Of a stretch of 64,000 nucleotides of DNA, positions 1-12,100 are shown piece after piece. Position numbers and translations under genes: made by a program. This DNA is from Paramecium sonneborni (Eukaryota > Ciliophora > Oligohymenophorea > Peniculida > Parameciidae). Location: the NCBI GenBank assembly GCA_905182985.1, contig CAJJDN010000077.1, positions 277,569 to 341,568 of the forward strand, written 5' to 3'. Numbering within the stretch: the first letter of the stretch is position 1; each line of letters begins with the position of its first letter. The notes beneath the pieces are model-generated. The model was not told the origin of the DNA. It was given only the letters and a program-made list of their open reading frames with translations, and made no database searches.

Positions 1-428
1 GAATTTGCATCTTCGCTGTCTTCCCATTACTCTAAGGCTGTATTCATATATCTGATCTTTTTCTCTACACATAATGGCCATATCGATAAGAATTCAATGT
101 TTGTTGACAAATCTACTAAAATATCTCCATTTTCCAATCTAAATATTAATGAATTCTTTACCCCATCCTTGAAAGTGTGTCACCTATATTTTATTTGGTT
201 CTTTCTTCAATTATACATTAGAAACGATTCTCTTTTGCTTTGAAAGCATCATATTTATCAAGAGCGACTATTTTAGCCTCTAGGAATAAAGAATACTTTC
301 ATACTTGGGTGGTTTTTCAAAAGAACTTCAACAAATGCACTTCCAATAGCACCATAGCCTAAAATACCGATCTTCCTTGGTAAAGGATAAGAACAAAATC
401 TCTAGATGCACTTCAAGGATAAGGACAT
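1..428 (-). CDS. Homospermidine synthase-like dehydrogenase, N-terminal part (runs off left edge)
   Basis: The ATG is at 428 on the minus strand. After a short presequence-like start the protein has a Rossmann nucleotide-binding glycine motif (GILGYGAIGS), then VALDKYDAF, a stretch ENGDILVDLSTNIE and then NTALEQW. This order matches homospermidine synthase (NAD-binding GxGxxG, then a D/N-L-S-V/T motif, then the D/N-T-x-x-E-x-W motif), an enzyme that builds homospermidine from putrescine or spermidine. Two introns are needed: 280-304 (25 nt) and 139-161 (23 nt), both GTA...TAG; without them the frame breaks. The C-terminal catalytic half lies outside the window. The alternative is another member of the saccharopine dehydrogenase/HSS superfamily. 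The MSLSLKCIQRFCSYPLP start could be a mitochondrial presequence, which is only an inference. Confidence 0.6.
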
Positions 429-627
429 AAACTTCGACTCTTTGTTGATTTAAAAAAGTGTTTGAATTTTTATTGAATAAAATATATAATTTATCTGCAT
501 ATTTTCAAAAAAGATTTAAATACCCTCAAAATAAATAATCAAAAAATTATGTTGCGTATTATTTATAATATACATATTAAACATATTATACATTTTACAT
601 TTAAATAATAATAATATAATTAAATAG

Positions 628-1187
628 ATGTTTAAGTCTCATCAATCCACTCTTCTTGGAATCTCTCTTGTTGTATGTAGAAATTCTAAAGGGCAATATC
701 TCACTATTTTAGAAAATGGTAATCAAGGATGGTGGTTACCAGGAGGTTTAGTTGATCCTCCAGAAACATTTGAAAATGCAGCTATTAGAGAAACTAAAGA
801 AGAAGCATCAATAGATGTTGTTCTCAAAGGTATTTTGAGAGTAGAAAATTCTTTGAAAGCAGAATAGAATCATCTTAGAGTTCGTGTTGTTTATTATGCA
901 GAGCCTGTAAATGAAAGTTAGATTCCAAAATAAAAACCAGATAAGGGTAATCTATCTTTCTACTTGCATTAGAAACATAATAAGCTAGATGGGTAGACTA
1001 TAAAGATTTACCATCTTACTCTAAAAATGGTCCAGGATGGAGAGGAAAAGAATTATTAGAATGGTCGCAATACATTGAAAATGGAGGTGTTATAATGCCT
1101 CTATCCTTTTTTTCTTAAGAAGCAACTAATCCTACGATAGATTAGGCTTTTTATAAAGAAGATTTACCTCTCATCAAATAAAAATGA
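628..1187 (+). CDS. Nudix hydrolase
   Basis: A hydrolase of nucleoside diphosphates linked to another moiety; the exact substrate cannot be read from the sequence. About 175 residues starting MFKSHQSTLL. The Nudix box is clear: GGLVDPPE, seven residues, RETKEEAS, fitting G-x5-E-x7-R-E-U-x-E-E-x-G-U except that the second glycine is serine. It is preceded by the strand GWWLPGGLVD, as usual for this fold. TAG/TAA act as Gln after residue 79, so the protein continues far beyond a standard-code stop. One 26-nt intron (947-972, GTA...TAG) lies in the second half; after it the frame reads ARWVDYKDLP and ends at TGA 1185-1187. The downstream ubiquitin protease gene is convergent, with its stop 27 bp away. 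Confidence 0.85.
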
Positions 1188-1214
1188 TTAATTTTAAAAT
1201 ACATCAGATATAAA

Positions 1215-4200
1215 TCACTTCTATTAATAAAATAGAATATAGGCATTCTTATCATTTATTACATCGTTTTTTTATACTTCTTTTGTAGATTCATCATTAA
1301 ATTCAATCCATTTTTTTTATCTTTTACCATAAGATATATAGTGACCATTGTCTAATCCTCCAATATGCTACACTACTCCATATAATTCATAATTAATTTA
1401 ATTTATAGTTAAGTTTTCAGGATAAGTAACTAAAATATTATTTTTCTAATATCCCTTAAGTTCATCATATTAAAATCTCTTTAGTTAAATTATCAATTAA
1501 TCTGGAAGTTTTTACAGGCTCATTGTTTTTATTGCAAAAGTTAAATCGTTGCATTTTGTACAATGATAAGCATTTTCATCCAATAAAGGTTCATTAGACT
1601 AAAAATTTTTAATTAAATCTTATAGATTTAATGCTAACAAACATTTTTAAATTTTTACATTTATCATGCTTTTAATAATTTGTTTTTGGTTCAAATTCTA
1701 TTCTTAAAGGATTTGGAATTGCTTTTTCACCAAACTCTATTGATAATGAAGTATGGGCATTATTATAATTGATTTTTTACAAGTATTAAGACAAAGAAGT
1801 AGAATTATTAAAAGGTAATTCACATTAATGATTTTTTTAATCTTTTTTGAATTATTTACCACATGTAAATGGACAAAATGTTTTAGATGGTAATTTTGTT
1901 TGAATCATTATTTAGTAATTTAAGATTTCATTAAGCTATTATGAATTTAATAAGTTTTCCTATTAAGGTTCATCTATTTAAATATTCATTAATTTATCTG
2001 ATTTTGAATATTCTCCAAGTTTATTCCAAACTTATTGATAAATCTGAATTGCAGTAAATTGTTTCTTCACTATTAAAATTTTAGGAATGGCTGCACAAAT
2101 ATTTTCACATTAATAGGAGAATGCATTCCTTTTTTCAAATGAGTATATCATCACATCAAAATATTGATCCTCATCAGTTATTGAATAAATGCTTTGATCT
2201 AATTAAAATAAACAGAAATAGCTATTTTAATTATCATTAAGTATTTTTGATAGCTGATCCTCATCATGAAATAGATACATATCTATTATGCTATTTGAAC
2301 ACATGGCTCCTAATAAATATGTTGCATCAATTCCCAATTTTTCTCCAATATCTCTTTTTACATCTTATAACAATGTTTGATTGGATTGAAATTCATAAAC
2401 AATTTTTTAGTAAGGTGAATACCAATCATTTGATATAACAAATACATCAACTAAATTTTTAGATTAGGATATAGCATTTAAAGATAGTGGCAAAATCAAA
2501 AATTGTTCATAACTTTATGTTTTTTACTCACAAATTGGACATTCAATTTCTGATCTAGTAATTCCTAAATAATTTTTAATGATAATTGAACTATTTAATT
2601 TATGTATTTATTCCAAAGCTTATTCATAGTTATCATTATTGATTTACTAATATTTATAATAATTAAAATACATTTTATTAAACTTTTTTATGGAATTATA
2701 TTTATTGCTATTATATTTGTTAAGTTTCTGGATTTTCCTATTCTTCACTACTTTCATCTTCACTATCACTATTTAATTATTCAGGTTCTGTCTATTCAAC
2801 ATCTTCTAAATTTTATAATTATAATTCTAATTGAGATTTCTATTGATCCTCTTTATAGATCAATTCTTCATTCAAAGCATCCAATAGATATAGAATAAAT
2901 TCTGCAGCATCTTGTTAAAAGTTATTTCCAAACTAATTGATAGATGAAATTGTTTACAAAAGGATATTTTCTAGCCAATTATAATCTAAAACTATAAGGA
3001 GAAAATGCTTTATTTTAAGTCAATAGATTTTTTAATAGCTTTTCTAACTTATAATTAAGTTGCACATTTCGTTTGATTGTATTTTATGTCCAATATAATT
3101 TATTTGAGAGAAATTCTTAAAAATGGGTTGAACTAAATAGACTTTATAGAGATGAATTCATATAACAAGTATTGCCTAAATTTACTAAACCTACTCCTTA
3201 TTTAGCAATAATAGTTTCATAAGTTATTGCATCAAAATCTTCATCATCTTGTGAATCATAAGCTTTTAAACAGTTTTTTGAATGAAATTCTTAATCCTTA
3301 TATCTGCAAGTATCACTACAATAAAATACTTTCTTGCAAGAACAGGAATAGTTTAACAAAGCTTTCTATCCACAAGTAAAACAACAACCATTTTGATTTA
3401 ATTCAAATTTAACATCTAATTATGATAATTCAATATTATCTTAAAAAATAACCAACATAAAATGGTTTTTTAAAAACTGTGATAATTAAAACTATTAAAA
3501 TTCTGCTTCTAATAATTATTCACCTAATAAAGTATTTTTCTTTTGATTGATTGCCTTTATTAGTTGTAATTTAATCTGATTGTGTTCATAAATAGGATTC
3601 ATTAACCAAATTTATATATCAATAACTTTCATAACTTATTAACAATAGGTTTCCAAGTCTACAAATTTCCAATCGCTAAACAATTAAACTTTCTTCATTC
3701 TTAATGAATCTAGAGAATTGATTAATTAATTTTAATTCAGTGAAATAATTTCATTTATTTTCTCTTGAGTCATAAATATTACATGAGGCTTGAATATAAA
3801 CTAAAAATTACACTTATAATCTTTAAATTAAACTCTCCTTCCTCATTTGCTAATCTTCTTACAACTTGTCCTTTGTATTTTTCATAAAAGAATTCCCAAA
3901 CATCTTACGTAACAAGAATGTAATCTTTTTCAGGTTTGACATCATTCAAAGGAGGATTAAAGTAAAAATGTAATTCTGGAGCCGCATGAAATTCATCTTC
4001 ATTTGCTATTATATCTTTATTAATCTCTCCAATTGATTATCTTCCATATTTCTTTCCTCCTGGTTTTTCACCTTTCAAAACAGCATCAAACCCAACATGC
4101 ATTTTCCAAGTATCCAACCATGTTTTTGATAACAAATAAGCTTCCTTTACTTATTTCTAAAGGAAAAGATCTTTTGAAAGTTTTAATTTATTGATGCCTT

Positions 4201-4329
4201 CCAAAGCTTTTTTAATTATTAAATTTTGATACCTTCCAAATATAAATCTTACTTAAACTCTTCCCCCAAAGGTGGTAAAGGTTGCTGATGCTTGTTTTTT
4301 CTACCTTTTTTCTTGCGATGTTTGCCCAT
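1215..4329 (-). CDS. Ubiquitin carboxyl-terminal hydrolase (USP) with DUSP-like and MYND zinc-finger domains
   Basis: A cysteine protease that removes ubiquitin. Reading from ATG 4329: a basic start (MGKHRKKKGRKNKHQ), a DUSP-like region (YLLSKTWLDTWKMHVGFD), a MYND-type zinc finger at about 3260-3400 (CCFTCG, then CSCKKVFYCSDTCRYKDQEF, HSKNC), the catalytic Cys box near 3155-3180 (GLVNLGNTCYMNSSLQ), QQDAAEF, a USP-type Cys pair (CPICE) near 2530, an acidic insertion around 2740-2800, and the His box at about 1324-1372 (VVQHIGGLDNGHYISYGK). Both catalytic signatures are intact, so it is probably active. At least two introns are required: a 26-nt one ending AAG near the N-terminus and a 25-nt one just before QQDAAEF. 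About 1020 residues. The MYND finger inside a USP suggests recruitment of a partner protein; the target is unknown. Confidence 0.88.
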
Positions 4330-4500
4330 AATAAAAAAAAATGAATTAATTTATGATATTTAAATAAAACCAATTATTGTTTTCTTAACTAAATCAATGA
4401 TGATTTTATGATTTCTAATTAATCTAAATAATTCCAATACATCCATTCATTATTGATATGTCTAATTATTAAATTAAATAAAACATATTCACAGATATAA

Positions 4501-6616
4501 TCAATCTATCTCAAATATTTCTGGCATAATATCATGGAATCTTAGAAATTGAATGTTTTTTCTCTATTAAAAATTATTTAGCAGAGTTTATTAACTTTCC
4601 ACTTTTAGCTCAGGTTAATCATCTTCATCATTGTTTTGTTCAATGTATTCAATTTTTTTTTAATTTTCAGGTTACTGTGTTTATTCCTTTGAATATGGAA
4701 TCTCTAATTCTTCATTATTAATCTTTTGTTGCTATTATTCTAACTTTCTCAACCTGCTGTTTTTTAGCTCATCTAATTTCTCATGGAATTATGAAAAAGG
4801 TATATTTGCATACTCTAATCATTAATATATATAAATTATACCTTGTTCTTAAATTATTATTTAATTATCTTAATTTTTACTTTCAAATTTAATTATAACA
4901 AAGTCTGTAACATAATCAACAGTTACTAAGGAATCAGAATTATTTTGAAGTTTCAAATGTAGAAATTAATTTGTGATGATTGAGTTTACAATTAGTTTTT
5001 ACAAAATGCAAAGATCATTTTCATCATATTCTATTTAAAGTTCTTCTTTTGTATAACCTTTAATACGAATTATTAGAAACAACAATTTTCCATCTTATCT
5101 TTGATTGAAGGTTAATGATAAAAAGTTTTCTCTTATAATTATAAAATAATAATTTACTATTTTTATTCTTATACTTCGATTTCTTAATTTAATTGATCTT
5201 TAATTTCAGATGAAGCAAGCTCTTCTACGAGAACCTTTTAATCATCAATTTTTAAATCTTCAGGTTCTTATGGGATAAACTTAATTTAAATTTCTTATTT
5301 AATTTCAGATTCCTGATTTTCATCATCATTTTAGATTGAAATTTATTCTTGTTTAATTCTATCAAGTTCTTCTTAATATTTGATTTTTAAATATTCTTTT
5401 GATATAGGAGCTCTAATCTTCAATGTCTTAGCTTTAGCATCAAATTTAGCAGATGCTTCATTAGATTCAATAGGATATGGTAATTTGATATCTAAAAAAT
5501 ATTTATTCGGGACATCTAAAACAAGTGCTTAATTGCTTAAATCAAGTTAAATTTCTTTCATTGCCTCAACTTTAAACATTTTAAGTTCACATGCTAATTA
5601 ATTTGGTAATTTAATAGACATATTAGCTCTAGAATCTAAAAAATCACTATATTCAACTGGATAAGAATAAATAAATCTAAATTTTGGTCTAGAAACTGCA
5701 GTAGATTCTATTTCATTTGATTCTTTTTTAATATCCTCATCATCTTCGGCTAATTCTTCTTTTTATTATTATTATTTTAATTTTTCTTCTTCCTTAGTCT
5801 TTTCATTTTCTTCTTTCATCTAGTTTATATCTTTTTATAATTTAGTTTATGCATTAGCTTAACCTCCTTATCTACTATCTAATTCATTAGTAAGTTTTCC
5901 CTTTTTATCTATTCTAACAGGCAAAAGTGCAGGTTCACCTCCTTTACATTTTGTATGTTTAAGTACTTTAAAATCTTTGCTTATTTCTTCATTTCTTTCT
6001 CCAAGCTATTTACCTGATGCTTCAAGTGCTGTAGAACAAACTAAATTTTAAAAATTAGGCATTTTGTAACATAATCCAATAGTATTTGGATGAAAGGCTA
6101 CATCAACTGTATTACATATATTTTGTTCTAAATTAATTATTTTTATTACTTTTATCTTGATCATATCTGATTTTACCAATTGAATATGGGATTTTCCAAT
6201 TTTAACCAGTTTATCCATTTTATGTTATTGTTTCTGATTATGGCTTATCTAAAACACCAGTTGAACATATATTTATAAAAAACTTAAAATAAGAATGAAT
6301 ACATACTTTTTATTCATGCTTTCTATTTTACTTATTCCAAATTGTAGTCTTTACACAAAAATGAGGTTCAGGTTTGATTAATTTCATTCCCTTTGGTAAC
6401 TCTGATTCTTTTTCCAATTATTTTAGATATTAATCATATTCTTCCCTATTTTTTGGATCTGAAATCTCTTTCATGTAATCACCCATTAACTCTGCGAATT
6501 CAGGTCTTTTCATTGCCTTCTCTATTTTTTTGAATTCCTAAATTCATTTTATCAAATACATCTCTTGTAATTTTAAGATCTTCTGGATTTGTACCATGTT
6601 AATTAGGAATTTACAT
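4501..6616 (-). CDS. Kintoun / DNAAF2-like (PIH1 domain) axonemal dynein assembly factor
   Basis: A cytoplasmic co-chaperone that helps fold dynein heavy chains before they enter cilia. From ATG 6616 the PIH1 domain reads KRPEFAELMGDYMKEISDP, then KPEPHFCVKTT, FFINICSTGVLDKP, WKIPYSIG and VDVAFHPNTI, the order seen in kintoun rather than in PIH1D1. The C-terminal CS-like region has LVLDVPNKYFLDIKLPYPIE and later LLFLIIRIKGYTKEEL. The middle is rich in Gln/Glu/Lys. At least five introns are needed: 6538-6559 (22 nt), a 24-nt one ending AAG that is a multiple of three with no stop, and others of 22, 26 (AAG) and 27 nt. About 660 residues; stop TGA 4501-4503. The family assignment is well supported; its role here is inferred from the family. 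Confidence 0.85.
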
Positions 6617-6791
6617 AAGTTATATTTATAACTAATTATATTACTAATAATTTTGAGTTTAATTTTTTATAAACTATTCACTTTTAATAATGATTGTAGT
6701 GTGGAGATTCATATTTCTTAAAAGAAATCAAAAAATAAATCCATTAAATTAAAAACAGAATTAGATATTATTATTATTTTATATTTATTTC

Positions 6792-7288
6792 ATGAGCTAT
6801 CTATATTTTGGTACATTGCCATCTTCAGTACCTCCTGTGTTTGGTATAAGATATTTATAATGTAGATACAACTCCATGTTTAAAGTAGATGCATGATTAT
6901 GAAGACTGTGCTTTCGAGTAAAACAAATATTAATCATTCAAATAGATCAAATACTAAATAAATGGAAATTATTCACCCAAGCTGGCCTTCAATGTGGCCT
7001 AGAATGTTAACTGATGGAAAGTCTATTGTAAATACTATATTTATAATCTTTAGGACTTTGGACACACTCCTATGCATTAAGATAGTTCTACTCATTATAC
7101 ATAGTATTTATTTAATTTATAATATTAGTATGCGTCCATTAACTAAAAAAATTAAGCATTATTTATGGGAATGTGAAGAAGAAAGGTTTGTTTATAAGGC
7201 TTGTTTGAGAAAATTAATTAGCCTTAAAAGAACTGACAAACACACAAGTTGGGATACAGCATCTGTTAGTAACTTAAGTTTAGTGTGA
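6792..7288 (+). CDS. Small CX9C-motif protein, probably mitochondrial intermembrane space
   Basis: About 125 residues once four introns are removed (22 nt at 6844-6865, then 28, 26 and 25 nt, all GTA...TAG). Two CX9C motifs are visible: CLKQMHDYEDC near residue 22 and CEEERFVYKAC near residue 90, followed by basic helix-like sequence. Twin CX9C proteins are imported by the Mia40 disulphide relay and include complex I subunits and cytochrome oxidase assembly factors. Here the two motifs lie about 65 residues apart, wider than the usual coiled-coil-helix hairpin, and are separated by a Pro/Trp-rich stretch (IIHPSWPSMWPRML). The exact family is not recognised. Conserved spacing of both motifs after splicing supports the model. 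The start is the first in-frame ATG. Confidence 0.6.
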
Positions 7289-7524
7289 TTAAAATAAATA
7301 AATATAATAATAATAAAATTATTTTAATATTTCACAATATGATTTCCATAAAGATATATCCAAAATCTAAATTTATATTTTTAATTCTTATTATTTATTT
7401 AAATCTATTTGATATGACAATATTTAAATGCTATTTCTATAGATAAAATAATTTAGCAAATAAATCAAGATACTACTATTATTTTTCATTATGATAATTC
7501 ATAATCAAATAATAAATTTTGTTT

Positions 7525-8586
7525 ATGAATTCTAAATATGGCTAATATTTTAAACTATCCAAATTGACAAATGTCATGATGGAATGTGGGTAAACTGGTT
7601 ATTATTTAAGTAAATTTTAAAATAGAATTGGAATAGTTCATGAAGGGAATGAATATTATTATTTAACATATTTAGAAGATAATGTATTTATATTTGATAC
7701 AAGTTTTTAATACTTAACAGAAGATGAAAAAGAATATGAAATATAATATGACAATGATTCTGAAAACGAAAACAATTCTAATTTGTAAGCTAATTAATCA
7801 AGATCATCTGTTCACATATAGAAATTACTTTATAGTTTTTGTGGTAAAGTTCTTTACTTTTTTTTGTGTTAATAGCTTGGATAAATTTTACGAATTGAAT
7901 TAAAAACAGAAAATGAGAAAATATTTTAGATTAAAATGGATTATTTAGAAGAGATGTGCTCTTAAAAGACAACCAATTTTATCATTCTCTTGTACTCTTA
8001 ACATACTTTTGAAATAAGAAATACCTAGACATTTGATCTAATTAACTAAATAGAATTGACTTTATTTCCTAGTATTGTAGATATGAATCTATTTAATTCC
8101 ATAATAATCTTTGAATTTGATGAAGGAATGCTTCATTTTTTTTAAATCAGACCAAATAAAGTTCATTAACTATTTATTTTGAATGGAAATTCTTGCAAAA
8201 TTTACTCAAAGCTTTTAGTTTTAAGAAAACATTTACAAAAATTTTAATTTTATTATAATATCTCAAAACCTAAATTGATTCGTTAAGTCTAATTATAAAC
8301 TAAAAATTAATCTACATATAAATTTATTGAAAAGGATAATTAGATTTTTTTAAAAGAAAAATCATAAAATTTTGTAAGACTTTCTTTTTATAAATGGTGG
8401 GTAGGTACTTTTAAAAAAAGCAGTCTTATTAAATAATTATTTGAAGGATAAATTACATCTAGAGAAGCAAAAGAAAAAGTCTATATATTAGAACTTAAAG
8501 CAATAAGTTTAGATAGTATAGAAAATGAGAAAAATATTCAAAGTTTCAGCTCTCCTTATAGTATCGTCTATGATAGATATGCTTGA
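7525..8586 (+). CDS. Uncharacterised protein, 353 residues, intronless
   Basis: A single TGA-free frame from ATG 7525 to TGA 8584-8586, rich in TAA/TAG-encoded Gln. The N-terminal third has an acidic, Asn/Glu-rich linker (around YDNDSENENNSN); the rest is a mix of Phe/Ile/Leu strands and basic residues and includes SFYKWWVGTFKKSS. No signal peptide, membrane segment or catalytic motif is evident and the family is not recognised. A possible GTA...TAG intron near residue 110 would break the downstream frame, so it is treated as coding. It lies 236 bp after the CX9C gene, on the same strand. Confidence 0.6.
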
Positions 8587-9198
8587 CTATTTATATTTGT
8601 TATAGTTTATATTCTGAAAATTTGACAAGATTATATATAACTTTTTTCTTACATTTATATTTTCGTTAAGATTGAAATAATTAGAATTATAATAATTGAA
8701 ATATATTGATAAAACCTTAATAATTTAGAATTATAACCTTTAGTGTATAAATTTAAGGATTTTTTATTTTTCAAATAGATACAAATTTTTTTAAAATAGG
8801 GATTTATATATATAAATAAATTGAACAAAAATAAATAAATAAAATTTATAAGTTCATATTTTTATAAATAAAAACTCTTGATAAAACTTAAAAATAACAA
8901 TAACTTCCTCTGAAGAAAGCATAATAATATTTTTTTTGGGTAATTTAATATTAGAAATCCATTCTTACTTTTAGAATGAAATCTATTTCAATTTCTTTTA
9001 TATAAATTTAATATATTTCAGGAAGACCATTTTTACAAATAAAAGAAAATAAAATCAATAGAAATTATGGTATTAATATCAAATGAATAGATTTGTATAT
9101 TAGATCAATAAAAAGTATTCTATTAATTCAACACTTGTGTTCGATAAAATTATAAATAATATTTTCTATCTGATAATTTTTGCAATACTGATATTAAA
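8587..9198. other. Intergenic, no gene seen
   Basis: About 610 bp of very AT-rich sequence between two + strand genes. All frames are cut by frequent TGA and no conserved protein motif or RNA gene was noticed. It probably holds the 3' end signal of the upstream gene and the promoter of the channel gene, but no specific element can be named. Confidence 0.5.
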
Positions 9199-12100
9199 AT
9201 GAGTGAAAACTAAGGATAGTTAAATTAAAATAATAGAAATTCGCCATTGAAATCTGAAGCTAATTAGGTTGAGGTATAATTGGTCAATTAGAATAAAGAA
9301 TAAGAAGATGATAAAAAAGAAATTCAACCTAATAACACTTAAATAGAACAAAATGGATAGTAGTAAATAGTTTTATTCATAACATAAGGGAAGAAAGTCC
9401 ACTAATTTAAAATTAAATAAACCTTAATCAAAGAACAAATAATAATTCTAATTAGAGTGCAAGTAAGAAAAGTCAAGCAGATTTTAGAAAAAGTATTTAT
9501 TTTGTTTCTGCTGAAAGACAAGTTGACTCAGCTTAATCATTTTTCTAAAAAGTAATAAAGTCTACTATTTATGAGATTCATTCAAAAGAAAAGCATAGTA
9601 AAAAATGTTGTGAGATATGTTGCCTTCTAATTGGTTCTCATACTTTTTGTTGTAGTTCAGAAAAAACAGAATAAGACTTTATTCAGTTTGGAGTTGGCAT
9701 AAATCTATATTTTAGGTTTTTAAAAAAGATTGGGTATTACTTTATGATTTTTACATTTTTATCAATTCCATAATTGCTTTTTAGTATATTATGTAAATTT
9801 AATATCTTATAATAGCTTATGTAGGAAGTAAATCTCGAGATTCTTCTAATTATTTTGATTTTTTAATGGCAACTACAATTGGTTCAACAAGTTTAAATAA
9901 TAAAGATTGTTAAATTTAATATTTTGATACATTTGATTTTTCAGTAGAATTTAATTTGGTATGTGATTCAGGTAATCTTGCTGGATCATCATTTTCTTTT
10001 GGCATTATTAATTCAAATGAATAAGATTGCATTTATTTGAGTCAATCAGAATTAAATTTAAATACAACAAATTAAGAAAGATTGAACTAATTAAGATAAT
10101 AAATTGATTCATAAGAATAATTTTCATTTACTTTAACATAATCTGATTTTAATAATGAAGATCCAAAAGGTAAAAGAATATATGCTGGAGCTTCATGTAA
10201 AGAAGCTATGATAAATTTTGGATAAGTAGAAATTTAATAAAAAATAGTGCCTGTTATATTTGCATCTTGTGATGCAGCAATAGTTTTGTTATTCATTTTT
10301 TTTTTACTTACTTTAACTGCCAGTGAAAATAAATACAATCGAATTTCACAAAAAGAAACTCCAACATTATAACATTTTTCAATTTAGATATCAAGTCTAC
10401 CAAATAGTTAATAATTAATTAAAACTTTGTAAGTTTAAGAAAATTAGTAATATAAATAATTATTGCTTTTGGAAGTGAAAAAATTCATTGATTATTAATT
10501 GAGATCTGTTTTAAAAAATTAAGATTTAAAAATTTATGACATTCAAGTTTCAGAAAAAGAAAAAATATTATAATTATAAGCAGAATTAAAAAATAAAAAA
10601 TAAAAAATATAATAGTAATTAGATGAATTGAAAGCAAATAGAATATAATAATATTTAGAAGCATAAAAACATTTTGAAGACTAAATAATGACAAAAGAAT
10701 CATATTAAAAATTTTATGAAATTTTGAAATAGTTATGTGAAAATCCAGATGCTGAAAAATAATTGAATGATATTGATCAAAATATTCAAAAGTATTGGAA
10801 TGATATAGATGAATTATCTAAAAAGATTGATTAAGTATAATAAGAAGGGGATTCTAAATATATATGGATTACTTTTGATACAATTAAATAAAAATAAAAA
10901 GTTTAAGAGAAATTATAAAGCTTACCTAAAGATTGGTTGTATTTTTATTGTTGTTTTTGTTGTTTTGATAAAAATCAAAAGAAAGATAAATTGTATTTAT
11001 TAAAAATTATTTAGTTTACTTGAAAAATTTAAACTTTAAATTAAGGATGCACCTATTCCTGAAAATATAAATTGGAATAATCTTAATTATTCTATGAAGC
11101 AAAGAATATTGAGATAGTTTTGTAGTTTATTTCTAACATTAATTCTCTTGGGAGGTTCATGGGTATTAGTAAGTTGGGTAAATCTTTAAAAGGCAGATTT
11201 TTAATAAAAATATCCATCTATAAATTGCAATAATAAAATATATAACACAATTACTTTAGAATAAGTGTAGATAGAAATTAATGGTAATAGCACAATTAAA
11301 GGTTATGTTGAATGTTACTGTAAACCAAAATTTGGTGAAATTCTACAAGGAAATTATGACATATGTTAAGATTGGAGCACATAGTATACATTTTAATAAT
11401 CATTACCTTGGATTATTGTAGTAGGATTAATAGTAGTAAATGTTTTAATTTAATATTTATTTATTTGTAAAAAATATCTAATTTTTAGTTTTATCGTAAT
11501 GGGAGAAGCATTTGATGATTTCTGAAGAATACTCAAGCAGAATTCTAAAAATATTTTTAGGTTAATTTTTAAATACTGGATTGATTCTCCTAATAACTAA
11601 TGTTGATTTTGGTAATTCTACAAGAAATGATGCTCCTGAGGCTATTAGATTTCTTTTTGGAGGAAAATATGGAGATATTGATTCTAAATGGTGTCAAAAT
11701 ATAGGAATTGTTTTGGTATAACATTTTAATTGATAAAATAGTTATTAACCTTATTAATTAATATTCTAACATAACCTTTAATGCTTTTTTTGGAAATATT
11801 CGTTAGATATTTAAAATAAGTTTTTGATTAAAGTTCTTGTTGTTTAAATGAAAATAAAACTCGTCAAAAAAATTATTAAGATTTCAAAGATTTATATAAA
11901 GGAGAGTAATTTAGAGTTGAATTAAGATATGCTTAAATTTTAACAGCTCTTTATATTTGTTTTATGTATAGTCCTGCATTACCATTCCTATTTTGTATTA
12001 CAATGTTAACAATATGGTTCCTTTATATTGTAGATAAAATATCTAGTAATATATTTTAAATAATATTATTAGTATTCAAAACTTATCGCAAACCAGTTGT

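Noticed and set aside
1..428. Pseudogene call for the homospermidine synthase-like gene because of apparent frameshifts
   Set aside because: Two GTA...TAG introns (280-304 and 139-161) restore one frame across the Rossmann and DLST regions.
2247..2898. Hydrophobic + strand open frames that look like small membrane proteins
   Set aside because: They are antisense to the ubiquitin protease, whose motifs are clear on the minus strand.
4501..6616. Frameshift errors at A-homopolymers in the kintoun-like gene
   Set aside because: Short introns explain the frame changes and give better agreement with the family.
10485..11003. Open frames on both strands within the channel gene
   Set aside because: They lie inside the cytosolic coiled-coil region of the channel gene, which is the frame supported by flanking motifs and introns.
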